The notes: generated from the letters alone by a model not told the origin. 64,000 nucleotides of DNA from CAIZWU01 sp942492905 (GCA_942492905.1 OW818657.1:3968001-4032000); one strand, 5' to 3'. Shown: positions 34,450 to 44,237, counted from the stretch's first letter. Numbers and translations: made by a program.

Positions 34450-36507
34450 ATGACCCCTTCCCGATTGGATTTCCGCCTCGAAGCGGTGGCGGACGGCTCC
34501 CGTGCCCGGGCCGCCGTCTTCCGCACCCTGCACAATGAAGTGCGCACCCCCCTGTTCATGCCGGTGGGCACGCAGGCGACGGTGAAAGCCCAGCTCCCCG
34601 AAGCCTTGGAGGAAGCCGGTTCCCAGATCCTGCTGGCCAATACTTACCACCTGCTGCTGCGGCCGGGACCGGAGGTGTTTGAGCGGCTCGGCGGGATTCA
34701 TGGATTCATGAAATGGGACCGGTCGGTCCTGACCGATTCCGGGGGGTTCCAGATTTTTTCCCTGCCGCATTCGCGGTCCATGAGTGAGGAGGGTGCGGTG
34801 TTCCAAAGTTATGTGGATGGCAAAACCATCCTGCTCAGCCCGGAGCGCTCCATCCTGACCCAACGCTGCATCGGCAGCGACATCATGATGGTGCTGGATC
34901 AATGCATCCCCTCCACCGCCGACCGCCGCTCGGCCCGGGCCGCCCTGGGCATTACCCAGCGGTGGGCAGAGCGCAGTCTGGCGGCGCGGGGGGATTCGTT
35001 GCAATCCATGTTCGCCATCATCCAGGGCGCCCTCTATCATGATCTCCGGGAGGAAAGCGCCAACGGTCTGACCGCCCTGCCCTTCGATGGATTTGCCATC
35101 GGGGGGCTGGCCGTCGGGGAGGAAAAAGCGCAGCGGGAAGACACCTGCGAATTCACCGCCGGACTGCTTCCCGCGGACCGTCCCCGTTATCTGATGGGGG
35201 TCGGCACTCCGCTGGATGTGCTGGAAGCAGTGCATCGCGGTGTCGATATGTTCGACTGCATCATTCCAACCCAGGTGGCCAAACGAGGCACGCTCTTCAC
35301 CTCCCGGGGAATCGTCCAGCTCCGGCGCAGCGTCTACAAATTCCAGGACTTCCCCGCCGATCCTGCCTGCACCTGCCCGGTCTGCGCCAAATACAGCCGC
35401 GCCTACCTGCATCACCTGACCAAAACCCAGGAGACGCTGGGCTGGCAGCTGATGGGACAGCATAATATCTGGTTCTACCACCAGCTGATGCGGGAAATCC
35501 GCAGCGCCATCCTGTCAGGACGTTTCCTCGACTACTACCACACCGCCCGCCAGACCCTCGGGCTGGAGGACTTGGACCATCCTTCCCCACCCGCCGCCAA
35601 ACAGGCACCCACCAGCCGGCCCCTGACCCTCGGGGCCTATGAAGTGCACACCGCCCAGGAAGGATTTGCCAGCATCCGGCACACCACCTCCGGCGAGATC
35701 ATGCATGCCCATACTCCGCCGATGGAGGAGGCGCGCGTCCTCTACGTGGACCAGTCCCGTTTTGCCGAACGCGTCAAACTGCTTCCCGGCGAGTCCGCCG
35801 AAACGGCTGCCCCCCTCGTCATCTGGGACGTCGGTCTGGGAGCCGCCGCCAACGCCATGGCGGCGCTGGAAGTGTATGAATCCCTCGCCGCCATCGGGCC
35901 GGTCCGTGGCCTGCAGATCATCAGTTTTGAAAACGATCTGGATCCCCTGCGGCTGGCCCTGCGCCACAAGCGGCGTTTTCCCTATCTCCAGCACGGCGCG
36001 GCCGATGCCCTCGCCATCCGCCGCCAATGGCACTCGCGCCGCTTCCCCCGGCTGTCCTGGCATCTCATCACGGGTGATTTCCATGAGACCCTGACCGAAG
36101 CCCCGGCGCTGCCGGACCTCATTTTCTACGATCTTTTCTCGCGCCGCACCCACGCTTCGGCGTGGACGCTGGGAGCTTTCCAACGGCTCTTCGACGCCTG
36201 CGGCCATCACCCCTGCGCGCTCTTCACCTACAGCACTTCGACCGCCTCACGGGTCGCGCTGCTGGCCACCGGATGGCATGTCGCCAAGGGAGTGGGCACC
36301 GGGGTGAAAAGCGAAACCACCATCGCCCTCAGTCCGCCGGCGGCCCCCGGCCCGTGGCCGCTGCTGGGGAATACGTGGCTGGGACGCTGGGAACGATCCC
36401 ACGTGCAGTTTCCGGAGGATCTGCCGGGTGAGGCGCACGCCGCCTTCGCCCGCCAGATCCGGGAACATCCGCAATTCCGTCAGGGCGCGGCGCTGGCCAC
36501 CCGGTAG
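34450..36507 (+). CDS. tgt: tRNA-guanine transglycosylase fused to MnmC-like methyltransferase
   Basis: Residues 1-385 are a bacterial tRNA-guanine transglycosylase, which swaps guanine-34 for preQ1 in queuosine tRNAs: TPLFMPVGTQATVK, LTDSGGFQIFS (Asp96), nucleophile Asp269 in FDCIIPTQ, and zinc ligands C307, C309, C312 and H338. A Pro/Ala linker follows (about 385-400). The C-terminal ~285 residues are an MnmC/Methyltransf_30-like SAM methyltransferase: GEIMHAHTPPMEEARVLYVDQS, IWDVGLGAAANA (about Asp460), DLIFYDLFSRRTHASAW (about Asp556-560), and LFTYSTSTASRVALLATGW. Length is 685 residues, against ~375 for Tgt alone. The residues after the nucleophile read TQVAKRG where most Tgt have TRxxRxG. 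Start chosen at 34450; an in-frame ATG at 34339 adds an unlikely 37 residues. Confidence 0.9.
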   Translation: MTPSRLDFRLEAVADGSRARAAVFRTLHNEVRTPLFMPVGTQATVKAQLPEALEEAGSQILLANTYHLLLRPGPEVFERLGGIHGFMKWDRSVLTDSGGFQIFSLPHSRSMSEEGAVFQSYVDGKTILLSPERSILTQRCIGSDIMMVLDQCIPSTADRRSARAALGITQRWAERSLAARGDSLQSMFAIIQGALYHDLREESANGLTALPFDGFAIGGLAVGEEKAQREDTCEFTAGLLPADRPRYLMGVGTPLDVLEAVHRGVDMFDCIIPTQVAKRGTLFTSRGIVQLRRSVYKFQDFPADPACTCPVCAKYSRAYLHHLTKTQETLGWQLMGQHNIWFYHQLMREIRSAILSGRFLDYYHTARQTLGLEDLDHPSPPAAKQAPTSRPLTLGAYEVHTAQEGFASIRHTTSGEIMHAHTPPMEEARVLYVDQSRFAERVKLLPGESAETAAPLVIWDVGLGAAANAMAALEVYESLAAIGPVRGLQIISFENDLDPLRLALRHKRRFPYLQHGAADALAIRRQWHSRRFPRLSWHLITGDFHETLTEAPALPDLIFYDLFSRRTHASAWTLGAFQRLFDACGHHPCALFTYSTSTASRVALLATGWHVAKGVGTGVKSETTIALSPPAAPGPWPLLGNTWLGRWERSHVQFPEDLPGEAHAAFARQIREHPQFRQGAALATR

Positions 36508-36532
36508 GTCAAGGACCGGCCGGCCCCGCCGC

Positions 36533-37771
36533 CTACCATTTCATTGCGGCGATTCTCCGGGCGACTTCCTCGACATTGGCGCGGCTATTGAAGGCACTGA
36601 TACGGAAATAACCTTCGCCGGCGGCCCCAAAACCGGCCCCGGGGGTGATCACCACGTTGGCCTCCTGCAGCATCCGGTCGAACAATTCCCAGCTCTTCAC
36701 GCCTTCCGGGCATTGCACCCAGATGTAAGGGGCATTCACCCCGCCGAAGACTTTCAGCCCGGCCGCAGTGCAGGCCTCCCGCAGGAGAGTGGCATTGCCC
36801 AGATAGTGGGCGATCAGGTCGTTGACCTCCTTTTGCCCCGCCGGACTGAACAAGGCCTCTGCCGCGCGCTGGACTGGATAGGACACGCCATTGAATTTCG
36901 TGCTCTGGCGCCGCGACCACAAGGGGTGCAGGCGGTGCCTTTTTCCATCCAGGGAGGAGGCCATCAGGTTTTTCGGCACCACCGTGAAAGCGCAGCGCAC
37001 GCCGGTGAAACCGCCATGTTTGGAAAAACTCCGGAACTCGATGGCGCATTCCTCGGCTCCTTCGATCTCGAAGATGGAATGTGGCACGCCCGGCTCCGTG
37101 ATGTAGGCTTCATAGGCGGCATCAAACAAAATGATGGCCTGGTTCTCCCTCGCAAACTGCACCCACACGGCCAGTTCCTCATAGGTGGCGGTGGCGCCGG
37201 TCGGATTGTTGGGATAACAGAGATAGATCAGATCGACCTTCTCCTTCGGCAGCGATGGCACAAAGCCGTTGGCCGGAGTGCATGGCAGATAAACCAGACC
37301 CGCGTAGGCTCCCGCCTCGTCCGCGTCGCCGGTCTGGCCGCACATGACGTTGGTGTCCACATAGACCGGATACACCGGATCGGTGATCGCGATTTTGTTC
37401 TTCGAGCCAAAGATATCGAGAATGTTGCCCGTGTCGCATTTGGACCCGTCGGAAATGAAAATCTCCTCCGGGGAAATTTTGCATCCCAAGGGCGCATAGG
37501 CGTGCTCGGCGATGGCCTCGCGCAGAAACGCATACCCCTGCTCGGGGCCATAACCGCGGAAGGTATTGCGGTCTCCCAGTTCATCCACCGCCGCCTTCAT
37601 GGCCTCGCGCGCCGCCGCAGGCAACGCCTCTGTCACATCACCGATCCCACAACGGATCAGGCGGGCCGCCGCTTCTTTATGATCCGAAGTGAAGGCCGCC
37701 ACCCGGCGGGCGATTTCCGGGAAGAGGTATCCTGCTTTGAGTTTGAAATAATTTTCGTTGAGGTAGGCCAT
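36533..37771 (-). CDS. dapL: LL-diaminopimelate aminotransferase
   Basis: Converts tetrahydrodipicolinate to LL-diaminopimelate in one step with glutamate, for lysine and peptidoglycan synthesis. The 412-residue length and the blocks NENYFKLKAGYLFPEI, RCGIGDVTEAL, FRGYGPEQGYAFLREAI, ISDGSKCDTGNIL, YPNNPTGATATYEEL, and the PLP lysine K251 in RSFSKHGGFTG are diagnostic of DapL. DapL is typical of Chlamydiae, Verrucomicrobia, cyanobacteria and plants. The start is the ATG at 37771 (MAYLNENYF); an in-frame start at 37939 would overlap nadE. It is the last gene of a long minus-strand cluster and converges with the Tgt fusion gene. Confidence 0.95.
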   Translation of the reverse strand: MAYLNENYFKLKAGYLFPEIARRVAAFTSDHKEAAARLIRCGIGDVTEALPAAAREAMKAAVDELGDRNTFRGYGPEQGYAFLREAIAEHAYAPLGCKISPEEIFISDGSKCDTGNILDIFGSKNKIAITDPVYPVYVDTNVMCGQTGDADEAGAYAGLVYLPCTPANGFVPSLPKEKVDLIYLCYPNNPTGATATYEELAVWVQFARENQAIILFDAAYEAYITEPGVPHSIFEIEGAEECAIEFRSFSKHGGFTGVRCAFTVVPKNLMASSLDGKRHRLHPLWSRRQSTKFNGVSYPVQRAAEALFSPAGQKEVNDLIAHYLGNATLLREACTAAGLKVFGGVNAPYIWVQCPEGVKSWELFDRMLQEANVVITPGAGFGAAGEGYFRISAFNSRANVEEVARRIAAMKW

Positions 37772-37860
37772 GGCACCGGGACTTAGGCGGGACCCGTGCT
37801 GAATCAAGACGAAACGCAGGGCCCGGGGCCGCGAATTGTGCCCCGGAACCGGAAGCGGAC

Positions 37861-39858
37861 TTATTTTTGCCGGGACGACCAATCCCTCATTTCCGCGAGT
37901 TCGGCCGTAAAGCCACTGCTGAGAATCGGGAAGCGGCACCAGGTCTTGGGGTCGAGATTTTCATCGTCGAGATGAAACGAAGGGGCATAACGCTCACGTT
38001 TCCATTGGTTCCGGCACCATAGCGTGAAAAAACGATCCACCCAGCCGGTGAGCTGCGGCAGGGAATATTGCGGGAAACGCAGCACCATCTGACGGAGCAC
38101 GTCTAGCGGCATGAATTTATCGCGGATCGCAGCGCGCTCGATGGCGTCCAATAGCGGATAAGGCATCAGGTCATCCTCATCGGTCTGGTGGCTTCCCGGC
38201 GGTCGCAATTCAGCGGTGGGCGCCTGGACATTGACCAACCCCAGCACCGGCAGGGGATGGCGCTCCGCCGGACCGTGATGTTCCATCCAGCGCAGCCACT
38301 CCCGCAGCCACGCCTTGTCGATCCCGGCGATGGGGCTGAGTCCGCCGCTGGTGTCGCCATCCATAGTGGCGTAGCCCACTGCGGCCTCGCTGCGGTTGCT
38401 GGTGGAAAGCAGGAGAGCGCCCTGGAGATTGGCGACCATCCAGATCCCCGGACTGCGCACCCGGGCCTGGATATTCTGCAGCGTCACGTCATCACCCTCC
38501 CAGGTGAGAGGGCGGCCGATCCCCCCTTCCACCATGGCGGTGTAGCCGGCGACCAGGCTGCTGATATCAAATTCCAAATGACGGGCACCGGTGGCTTCCG
38601 CCACGGCCCGGGCGGCTTCACGGGTCACGCTGCCACTATTTCCACTGGCCTGATAGGCAGTGGTCAGCAGCGCCCGGACCAGCCCGGCAGGATCTGAGGC
38701 GGCCTGCACTTCGGCATGCCACGCCAGCTTTTTCTTAAAACCCTCAATTCCCAATTCCTCGGTCCCCAACTCCACCATGAGCCGGATCAGGACCACCAGG
38801 GACGTGCTGTCGGCACCGCCGCTCAGTGAAACCACAAAACCACGGGACCGGCTCTTGCGCAGGTAATCGAAAAGCGCCAGGGGCACCGCGCGGGAGAACT
38901 CCTCCAGTTTCAAATCCGGCGCCGCTTCCCACGGCTCGGCTTCGCGTCCGGCAGGCTCGGGATCGAGGTCCGGCCAGACAAAAGGCGCCGTCAGGCACCC
39001 GGCCTCCTGTCCAGTCAGATCGGGGATCGCGGAAAAACTGCGCCCCTGGGCGACGCGGCCCAGATCCAGATCCACCTGGGCGCTGATGACGCTGAGGTCC
39101 TGATAGGAAAACCGCTCGGCCGTGGCCACGAGGCGGCCCCCGCAGGCAATCATGGCCTCGCCGTCGAAGATGGCGCGGCCGGATTCGTTGCCCAGCAGAT
39201 TGGCATAGACATAAGCGGCGTGGAAGGCGCGGCTGCCTTCGAGGATGAAACGCTGTCGCACCGCATTCTTGCCGAAGGCGAAGTGGCTGGCACTGGGGTT
39301 CAGGATCACATCCACCCCGCGACGGCAGAGACTGATGCCGGGACGGTCAGCCGACCAGGCGTCCTCACAAATTTCAAAACCAAAGCGGACCCCTCCGGCA
39401 TCGAACACCAGATCGCCCGCCAAATAGGCGCGGCCTTCGTCATCAGTCAGGAGCGCTGTGACGCCTTCCGGCCAGGCCTTGAACCAGCGGGGTTCGTAAT
39501 GGATGCCATCGCCCGCCAGATGGCGCTTGGCGGCAAACCCGGCGATGCGCCCGTTCACCACGAGGGCGATCATGTTATAAAGCGACTTCAGGTGCCAGAC
39601 CGGCAGCCCGAAAGTGACAACGAGACCGCGCGTTTCCAGCGCGAGCTCATGCAGGACCTGCCAGGCCTTGCGGGCGACCCCGGGGGCGTGAAAAGCATCC
39701 TCACAACCATAACCGGTCAGGCAGAGTTCGGGCAGGCAAACCACGGAAGCGCCCTGCTCCCGCGCCTGGGCGAGTGCCCCGCGGATGCGGGCCTGGTTGC
39801 CCGCCCAATCCAGCGGGGTCTGGTTGAGCACGGCAGCGGCGACTTTGATGAGCTTCAT
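37861..39858 (-). CDS. nadE: Glutamine-dependent NAD+ synthetase
   Basis: Makes NAD from deamido-NAD, ATP and glutamine. The 665-residue chain has an N-terminal nitrilase-like glutaminase domain (Glu44 in LPELCLTGYG, the Lys in GFAAKRHLAGDG, and the Cys in FEICEDAW). The C-terminal synthetase domain has the PP-loop SLSGGADSTSLVVL, LLSTSNRSEAAVGYATMDGD, and GGLSPIAGIDK. It sits 54 bases after the DUF4340 gene and 90 bases before dapL, so all are likely read from the same transcript. The function is unrelated to the ABC genes upstream. Confidence 0.94.
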   Translation of the reverse strand: MKLIKVAAAVLNQTPLDWAGNQARIRGALAQAREQGASVVCLPELCLTGYGCEDAFHAPGVARKAWQVLHELALETRGLVVTFGLPVWHLKSLYNMIALVVNGRIAGFAAKRHLAGDGIHYEPRWFKAWPEGVTALLTDDEGRAYLAGDLVFDAGGVRFGFEICEDAWSADRPGISLCRRGVDVILNPSASHFAFGKNAVRQRFILEGSRAFHAAYVYANLLGNESGRAIFDGEAMIACGGRLVATAERFSYQDLSVISAQVDLDLGRVAQGRSFSAIPDLTGQEAGCLTAPFVWPDLDPEPAGREAEPWEAAPDLKLEEFSRAVPLALFDYLRKSRSRGFVVSLSGGADSTSLVVLIRLMVELGTEELGIEGFKKKLAWHAEVQAASDPAGLVRALLTTAYQASGNSGSVTREAARAVAEATGARHLEFDISSLVAGYTAMVEGGIGRPLTWEGDDVTLQNIQARVRSPGIWMVANLQGALLLSTSNRSEAAVGYATMDGDTSGGLSPIAGIDKAWLREWLRWMEHHGPAERHPLPVLGLVNVQAPTAELRPPGSHQTDEDDLMPYPLLDAIERAAIRDKFMPLDVLRQMVLRFPQYSLPQLTGWVDRFFTLWCRNQWKRERYAPSFHLDDENLDPKTWCRFPILSSGFTAELAEMRDWSSRQK

Positions 39859-39912
39859 ATCCTGAGTGAACTACACCTGCACCGGAGGGATTGTCGAACG
39901 GGGAACTTCGGA

Positions 39913-41847
39913 TCAGGGAGCCGTTTTAAGCAGCTGGGCACTCAGGTCACGCACCGACTGGGCATCAATGAGGAAGACGCCGGGCACGGCACTGTGACGG
40001 CCGTAATAAAGGGGCGCACGCTCCTCTGCGGACATCGGCGCAAATTCCAGACGGACCTGATTCACCTTGGGAGCCTCCGTGCCTTCCCCCGGGGTTTCGT
40101 AGGCGGCCTCGATGACAATGGGGGCGAGCGCCAGGGCGCGGAGGCTGACATCGGATTCCCCCTGCCAGGAAGTGGCCTGAAGACTGCCGAGCCGGGCCGC
40201 CAGAGCTTCGGCGGCGGGCTGATTCAGCAGGGGGGTAACCGTTTCGCCGGCGCGCAGGGCGGTCCACGCGAAGGAGTTGGCTTCCGCCTTCAGTTCCACG
40301 GCAGGGGCGGCTCCGAGGGTCTGCCGGAGGACACGCAAATTCATGCGCCCGAACCCGGGCAACTGGAGGGTGCGCCAGCGGATGAGCTGACGGGGCACCA
40401 GTCCGGCGACTTCCGGGCCCACCTGATAAACGAAAGGTTCCCCAGCGAAATTGGCATACACTTTCCCGGTGGGCATGATGCCAAAACGCAGGATCCGGCT
40501 ATTGTCAGTGGTCAGGGGAGCGAGCTTCTTCAAGCCGGCATGTTTTCCGGTGGCAAATGTCAGGGTGAGGGCCGGCTGATCCAGACCATACAGCGCCTTG
40601 TCCATCAGGGAATCGCTGGTGAATTCCAGAATCTCGGCGGCATTAAGCGCTTTGATCAGCTTGTCCACCACGTCGCCAGAAGCCGCCTGGAATTCTTCTG
40701 TGCCCTTCTTCCGGACTGCCCAATGGTCACCCACCCGGTAAATCCCCACGCTGTCGCCGTTGACCACCTCCACTTCCAAGGTGGCCACTTTGGCAGGATC
40801 AATGTTGCCCAGTTGCCGGTCGCGGAACGTGTTGGGACTGTCCGCGAGCGCAATTGAATCCACCAGTTCGCGGTCCACCTTGAACTCCACCTTGCGCTCG
40901 CGGTCGCGGCAGATGGCTTCCTTGGAGGCCGGATCCGGGTCCGGGAAAAACGTCAGGGTGATTCCCTTGCGGTCATACGCCCCATCCGGCCACAGTGTGA
41001 CCTCAGCGAGGATCTGACCGGCAGGCAATGCAGTGCCGCTTCCCGTGGTGGGCGCGAAGCCGGTCAGTTTGGCTCCCGTGATCATGTTGAGGAAATCCTT
41101 GACCACCGCCTGATCGGCCCGGGCGTTGGGCAGCGGGCGGGAAATGACCCAAGGAGTGCCATCGGCCTCATTGGTGGATTCGCGGCTGATTTCAATCTCG
41201 CCCTCCCCGCGTTTCACGGCGAATTTCCGGATCCGCTCGGCGGGATATTTGGCCAGCGCCCGGTCCCGGAATTCATCCGGCGGCTGCATCAGAAAATCGC
41301 GCAGATCCGGGCTGACGATGTAGACATCCTCACGGGTTTTGACGTCGGGGAACTGGACATACATCGCCTTCCCGAGGGGAGCTGTGCGGCCGATCTTCAA
41401 TTCCACGAGACGGGCGCCGCCGGGACGGCGGTAGGTGATTTCCACTACACTGCTGTCATCCAGGCCGATGGCAGATTCCTTGACCTTGCCGGATCGAACC
41501 TCGTCCCGGTCAAGGGTGTCGAGGATGCGTGCCTTGGTCACAAAATCGAGCAGGAGCTTCACCGATTCACGGCTGGCCCGGTCCTTGACCCCCCGCGCCA
41601 TCTCCCAGGTGCCGTCCTCACTACGGCGGAAGGCCAGCTGGCTCCCGGCGCTGTTCACATCAATTCCGCCGATCTCATCCGGCGTAATCTCCAGCGACAC
41701 CGCTTCATCCCGCAGGATATCCCCTTCAAGATCAAAGAGGAGGAAGCCAGCGAGATCGCGCGGCGGCTGACGGCGTTCGTGCAGCAGCACGTAGGTAATC
41801 AGGCCCGCCGTGAGCAGGAAAAGCAGGAGGGTGGTGCGCAGTTTCAC
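39913..41847 (-). CDS. DUF4340-domain protein of a Gld-like ABC operon
   Basis: Membrane-anchored protein of unknown role. From the GTG at 41847 (VKLRTTLLLFLLTAGLITYVLL) it is 644 residues: one N-terminal helix, then beta-rich repeats with DUF4340-like blocks (EITPDEIGGIDVNSAGSQLAFRR, WEMARGVKDRASRESVKLLLDF, RILRFGIMPTGKVYANFAGE). The GTG is preferred because it lies 17 bases after the GldG-like stop, while the ATG at 41955 would overlap that gene by 90 bases. It is the fourth gene of the ATPase-permease-GldG-DUF4340 set. Confidence 0.75.
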   Translation of the reverse strand: MKLRTTLLLFLLTAGLITYVLLHERRQPPRDLAGFLLFDLEGDILRDEAVSLEITPDEIGGIDVNSAGSQLAFRRSEDGTWEMARGVKDRASRESVKLLLDFVTKARILDTLDRDEVRSGKVKESAIGLDDSSVVEITYRRPGGARLVELKIGRTAPLGKAMYVQFPDVKTREDVYIVSPDLRDFLMQPPDEFRDRALAKYPAERIRKFAVKRGEGEIEISRESTNEADGTPWVISRPLPNARADQAVVKDFLNMITGAKLTGFAPTTGSGTALPAGQILAEVTLWPDGAYDRKGITLTFFPDPDPASKEAICRDRERKVEFKVDRELVDSIALADSPNTFRDRQLGNIDPAKVATLEVEVVNGDSVGIYRVGDHWAVRKKGTEEFQAASGDVVDKLIKALNAAEILEFTSDSLMDKALYGLDQPALTLTFATGKHAGLKKLAPLTTDNSRILRFGIMPTGKVYANFAGEPFVYQVGPEVAGLVPRQLIRWRTLQLPGFGRMNLRVLRQTLGAAPAVELKAEANSFAWTALRAGETVTPLLNQPAAEALAARLGSLQATSWQGESDVSLRALALAPIVIEAAYETPGEGTEAPKVNQVRLEFAPMSAEERAPLYYGRHSAVPGVFLIDAQSVRDLSAQLLKTAP

Positions 41848-41864
41848 AGGAAGGGAGAAATCAG

Positions 41865-43409
41865 CTAGTTCCGGCGGGAACTCCAGACCATAAGGCCGGT
41901 CATGAGGGCCGCGAGGGGCAGGATGATGGTGGTAGTCCAGAAGATGCGCTGCCACTGCTCCGGTTTGATCATGATGCGGAACCGGTGCTTGGATTTGTCA
42001 GTAGTGCTGTCGTTGGGCGCGACCACATCCCGGTGCAGCATCCAATTCAGGCTGCGGGTCATGAAGTCGAAGTTCTGGGGAGTGATACTGTCAGGATCGG
42101 CAAAGGCGCTGTTACCAAAAACCAACAGGCGGGAGCTTTTCACCTGGACCCGCGGGTCCTTGGCCGCCCCGCGCTCCGCTGCCGCGGCGATGTAAACCGG
42201 TGCGAGATTGTCGACCCCGGCTTCAGCCCTCGGATAGGCTTCATCAAAATTCTTTTCACCCCAAAAATCAGCACTGGGCGAAATCAGGGGTTTCACCTCA
42301 ATATTTTCCGCACGCTGTTTTTCGGTACCGGTCTCGATTTTAAGGGACCGGGTCTGGTCGAGGAAGATGGTGTTTTGGGAAACGATGCCCTGGGTGAGAG
42401 GCGTCCCGTCAAGGAACCTCGCATCCACATCAAAGCGCTTCACGGGGCCGGAGGCGGTGCTCTTGGCGAACAGCACACGATCCTCCTGCGGGGAAATGCC
42501 GTAGGTGGCGAGAAATTTATCGAGAGTCGGCGTCCGGTTGGCCGGGTTGAGCATGAGCATCAGGGAATGACCCGGGGTTTCAAAAAACCGCTTCAGGATC
42601 TCCTCTTCACGCTCACTGATATCTTCGGCCGCAATCCAGAGCAGGCCATTGAGATGGGCCGGCACTTCTGTTTCGGCCAGAATCGGAAATGGTTCGAGAT
42701 CGATGTTTTGCAACCCGCTGATGCGTTTCAGTTCATCATAGACCGAAGTCATGTTGGGCAGCTGCCGCCAAGTGCCCAATCCAGCGACAATGCCGATGGT
42801 GGGACGGTCCACGCTGGTGACCCCGCGGATGGCCGAATTCAACAGACTCTCGCCCTTGAAGGCGGTGGCGGTCTTTTTCACCGGGTCCACCTCGTACATG
42901 GAATCCTCGGTGATGAATTTGTAAGGATTTTGTCCGCTTTTGCTGCCGGCCGGCCCATCGGCCTGGACCAGGATCCCATTGCTCAGTTCCGTGGGGAAGC
43001 GGGATTTGAACAACTGGGCCTTGAAGGCCTCGTAGGCTTGAACGTCGCGGCGGGTGTCGATCACCTTCACTTCCACCCGGCCCTTGGTCGCTTCCTTGTA
43101 TTGCTGCAGCAGGGCGCTGAGATCTTTTTCCGGCTCGGAGCCCCGCACCGTGAGGGCGGTGATTTTGATGGGGACGGTGACCTTTTTCAGATAGTCCACC
43201 GTGCTGGGAGCGAGGGTGAATTTCCGGTCGAAGGTGTAGTCCCATTGTTTGAAATGCCGGGCGGCGAGGTAGTTGGCGAGGCCGAACAACACCAGCAGCA
43301 GGAGGAATTGGACGAAGACATTCAAACCGATGCGGAGCCGCTGGATGCGGGGCACGGGGGCTTCCGCCACCGGAGTGGCTAGGGGTTCAGGAGGGGAATC
43401 CGGCGTCAT
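41865..43409 (-). CDS. GldG-like ABC transporter auxiliary protein
   Basis: Auxiliary component of a GldA/F/G-type ABC system. The 514-residue protein has an N-terminal cytoplasmic tail, one helix (VFVQFLLLLVLFGLANYLAA), a large periplasmic region (DRKFTLAPSTVDYLKKV, VKVIDTRRDVQAYEAFKAQLFKSRFP, PTIGIVAGLGTWRQ, LLWIAAEDISEREEEILKRF) and a C-terminal helix (FWTTTIILPLAALMTGLMVW). This layout fits the GldG/ABC_transp_aux family. It follows the permease gene by 39 bases. Gliding-motility names are used by homology only; nothing here shows gliding. Confidence 0.85.
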   Translation of the reverse strand: MTPDSPPEPLATPVAEAPVPRIQRLRIGLNVFVQFLLLLVLFGLANYLAARHFKQWDYTFDRKFTLAPSTVDYLKKVTVPIKITALTVRGSEPEKDLSALLQQYKEATKGRVEVKVIDTRRDVQAYEAFKAQLFKSRFPTELSNGILVQADGPAGSKSGQNPYKFITEDSMYEVDPVKKTATAFKGESLLNSAIRGVTSVDRPTIGIVAGLGTWRQLPNMTSVYDELKRISGLQNIDLEPFPILAETEVPAHLNGLLWIAAEDISEREEEILKRFFETPGHSLMLMLNPANRTPTLDKFLATYGISPQEDRVLFAKSTASGPVKRFDVDARFLDGTPLTQGIVSQNTIFLDQTRSLKIETGTEKQRAENIEVKPLISPSADFWGEKNFDEAYPRAEAGVDNLAPVYIAAAAERGAAKDPRVQVKSSRLLVFGNSAFADPDSITPQNFDFMTRSLNWMLHRDVVAPNDSTTDKSKHRFRIMIKPEQWQRIFWTTTIILPLAALMTGLMVWSSRRN

Positions 43410-43448
43410 GTGAGGGACAAAAAAGGAGTGATCGGAAAGCAGGATGGC

Positions 43449-44207
43449 TCAGGCCTTCCATCGGCGGTATTCCAGCACCTGGTGGGTGATCAGGAGGACG
43501 AGGACGGCGCCGCTGAAGTAATAGGCCAAGGGGCGGGTATCGATGAGTCCGAGCGTGAAATAATCCATGTGCCGCATGGTCACTGCTTGATCCAACAGGG
43601 GACGCAGGCGGTCTGGATTGTCCTGCGACAGATACATCAGGAAGGTGCCGGCGAGGAAATGCAGCAGGATGAGGGCATAGCCCAGAATCGCCGCGATGAT
43701 CTGATTTCGGGTCAGGGCCGAGGCCAGGCAACCCAGCGCCAGATGGAACAATCCCGTGGCAAACAAAATCAGGTAGCTGCCGCCCAGCGCGCCGAGCGGG
43801 ATTTCCACGTCACCGCGCATCACCCAGTGCAGCAGACCAAAATAGAGCAGGGCCGGGAGCCAGAGCACACAATAAAAAATCACCGCCGAGCCGTATTTTG
43901 CCAACAGCACCTGCCAGGTGCGGACGGGAGCGGTCAGGAGGCTTTCAAGGGTCCCCTGCCGCTGTTCTTCCGCAAAAAGCCGCATGGTGATCAACGGGAA
44001 GAGAAAGAAATAATAGTACCAGAACCACTGGGGGAAAAAGGTCCAGCGCACGATGGAAAAGTCCGATGGTTTCTCCCGCAGCAGGCCAATCGAAAGACTG
44101 AAGGACTGGCCGGTAATCACCATGAACAAAGCCAGTACCACCCACGCCACCGGCGACAGGAAGAAGGCCCGCAGCTCTTTGACGAGCAGAATAAAGAAGG
44201 TTCGCAT
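43449..44207 (-). CDS. ABC-2-type permease (GldF-like)
   Basis: Membrane permease of 252 residues with six predicted helices, beginning with MRTFFILLVKELRAFFLSPVAW and containing the ABC-2 block LFAEEQRQGTLESLLTAPV, which matches GldF/NosY-type permeases. It lies 30 bases after the ATPase gene and 39 before the GldG-like gene. Its cargo is unknown. Confidence 0.88.
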   Translation of the reverse strand: MRTFFILLVKELRAFFLSPVAWVVLALFMVITGQSFSLSIGLLREKPSDFSIVRWTFFPQWFWYYYFFLFPLITMRLFAEEQRQGTLESLLTAPVRTWQVLLAKYGSAVIFYCVLWLPALLYFGLLHWVMRGDVEIPLGALGGSYLILFATGLFHLALGCLASALTRNQIIAAILGYALILLHFLAGTFLMYLSQDNPDRLRPLLDQAVTMRHMDYFTLGLIDTRPLAYYFSGAVLVLLITHQVLEYRRWKA

Positions 44208-44237
44208 AGAGTCAGAAATTCAGTTCCCGCGGGGGAT

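Noticed and set aside
39220..40857. Plus-strand open frame opposite nadE and the DUF4340 gene
   Set aside because: Spans two real genes on the other strand with no domain.
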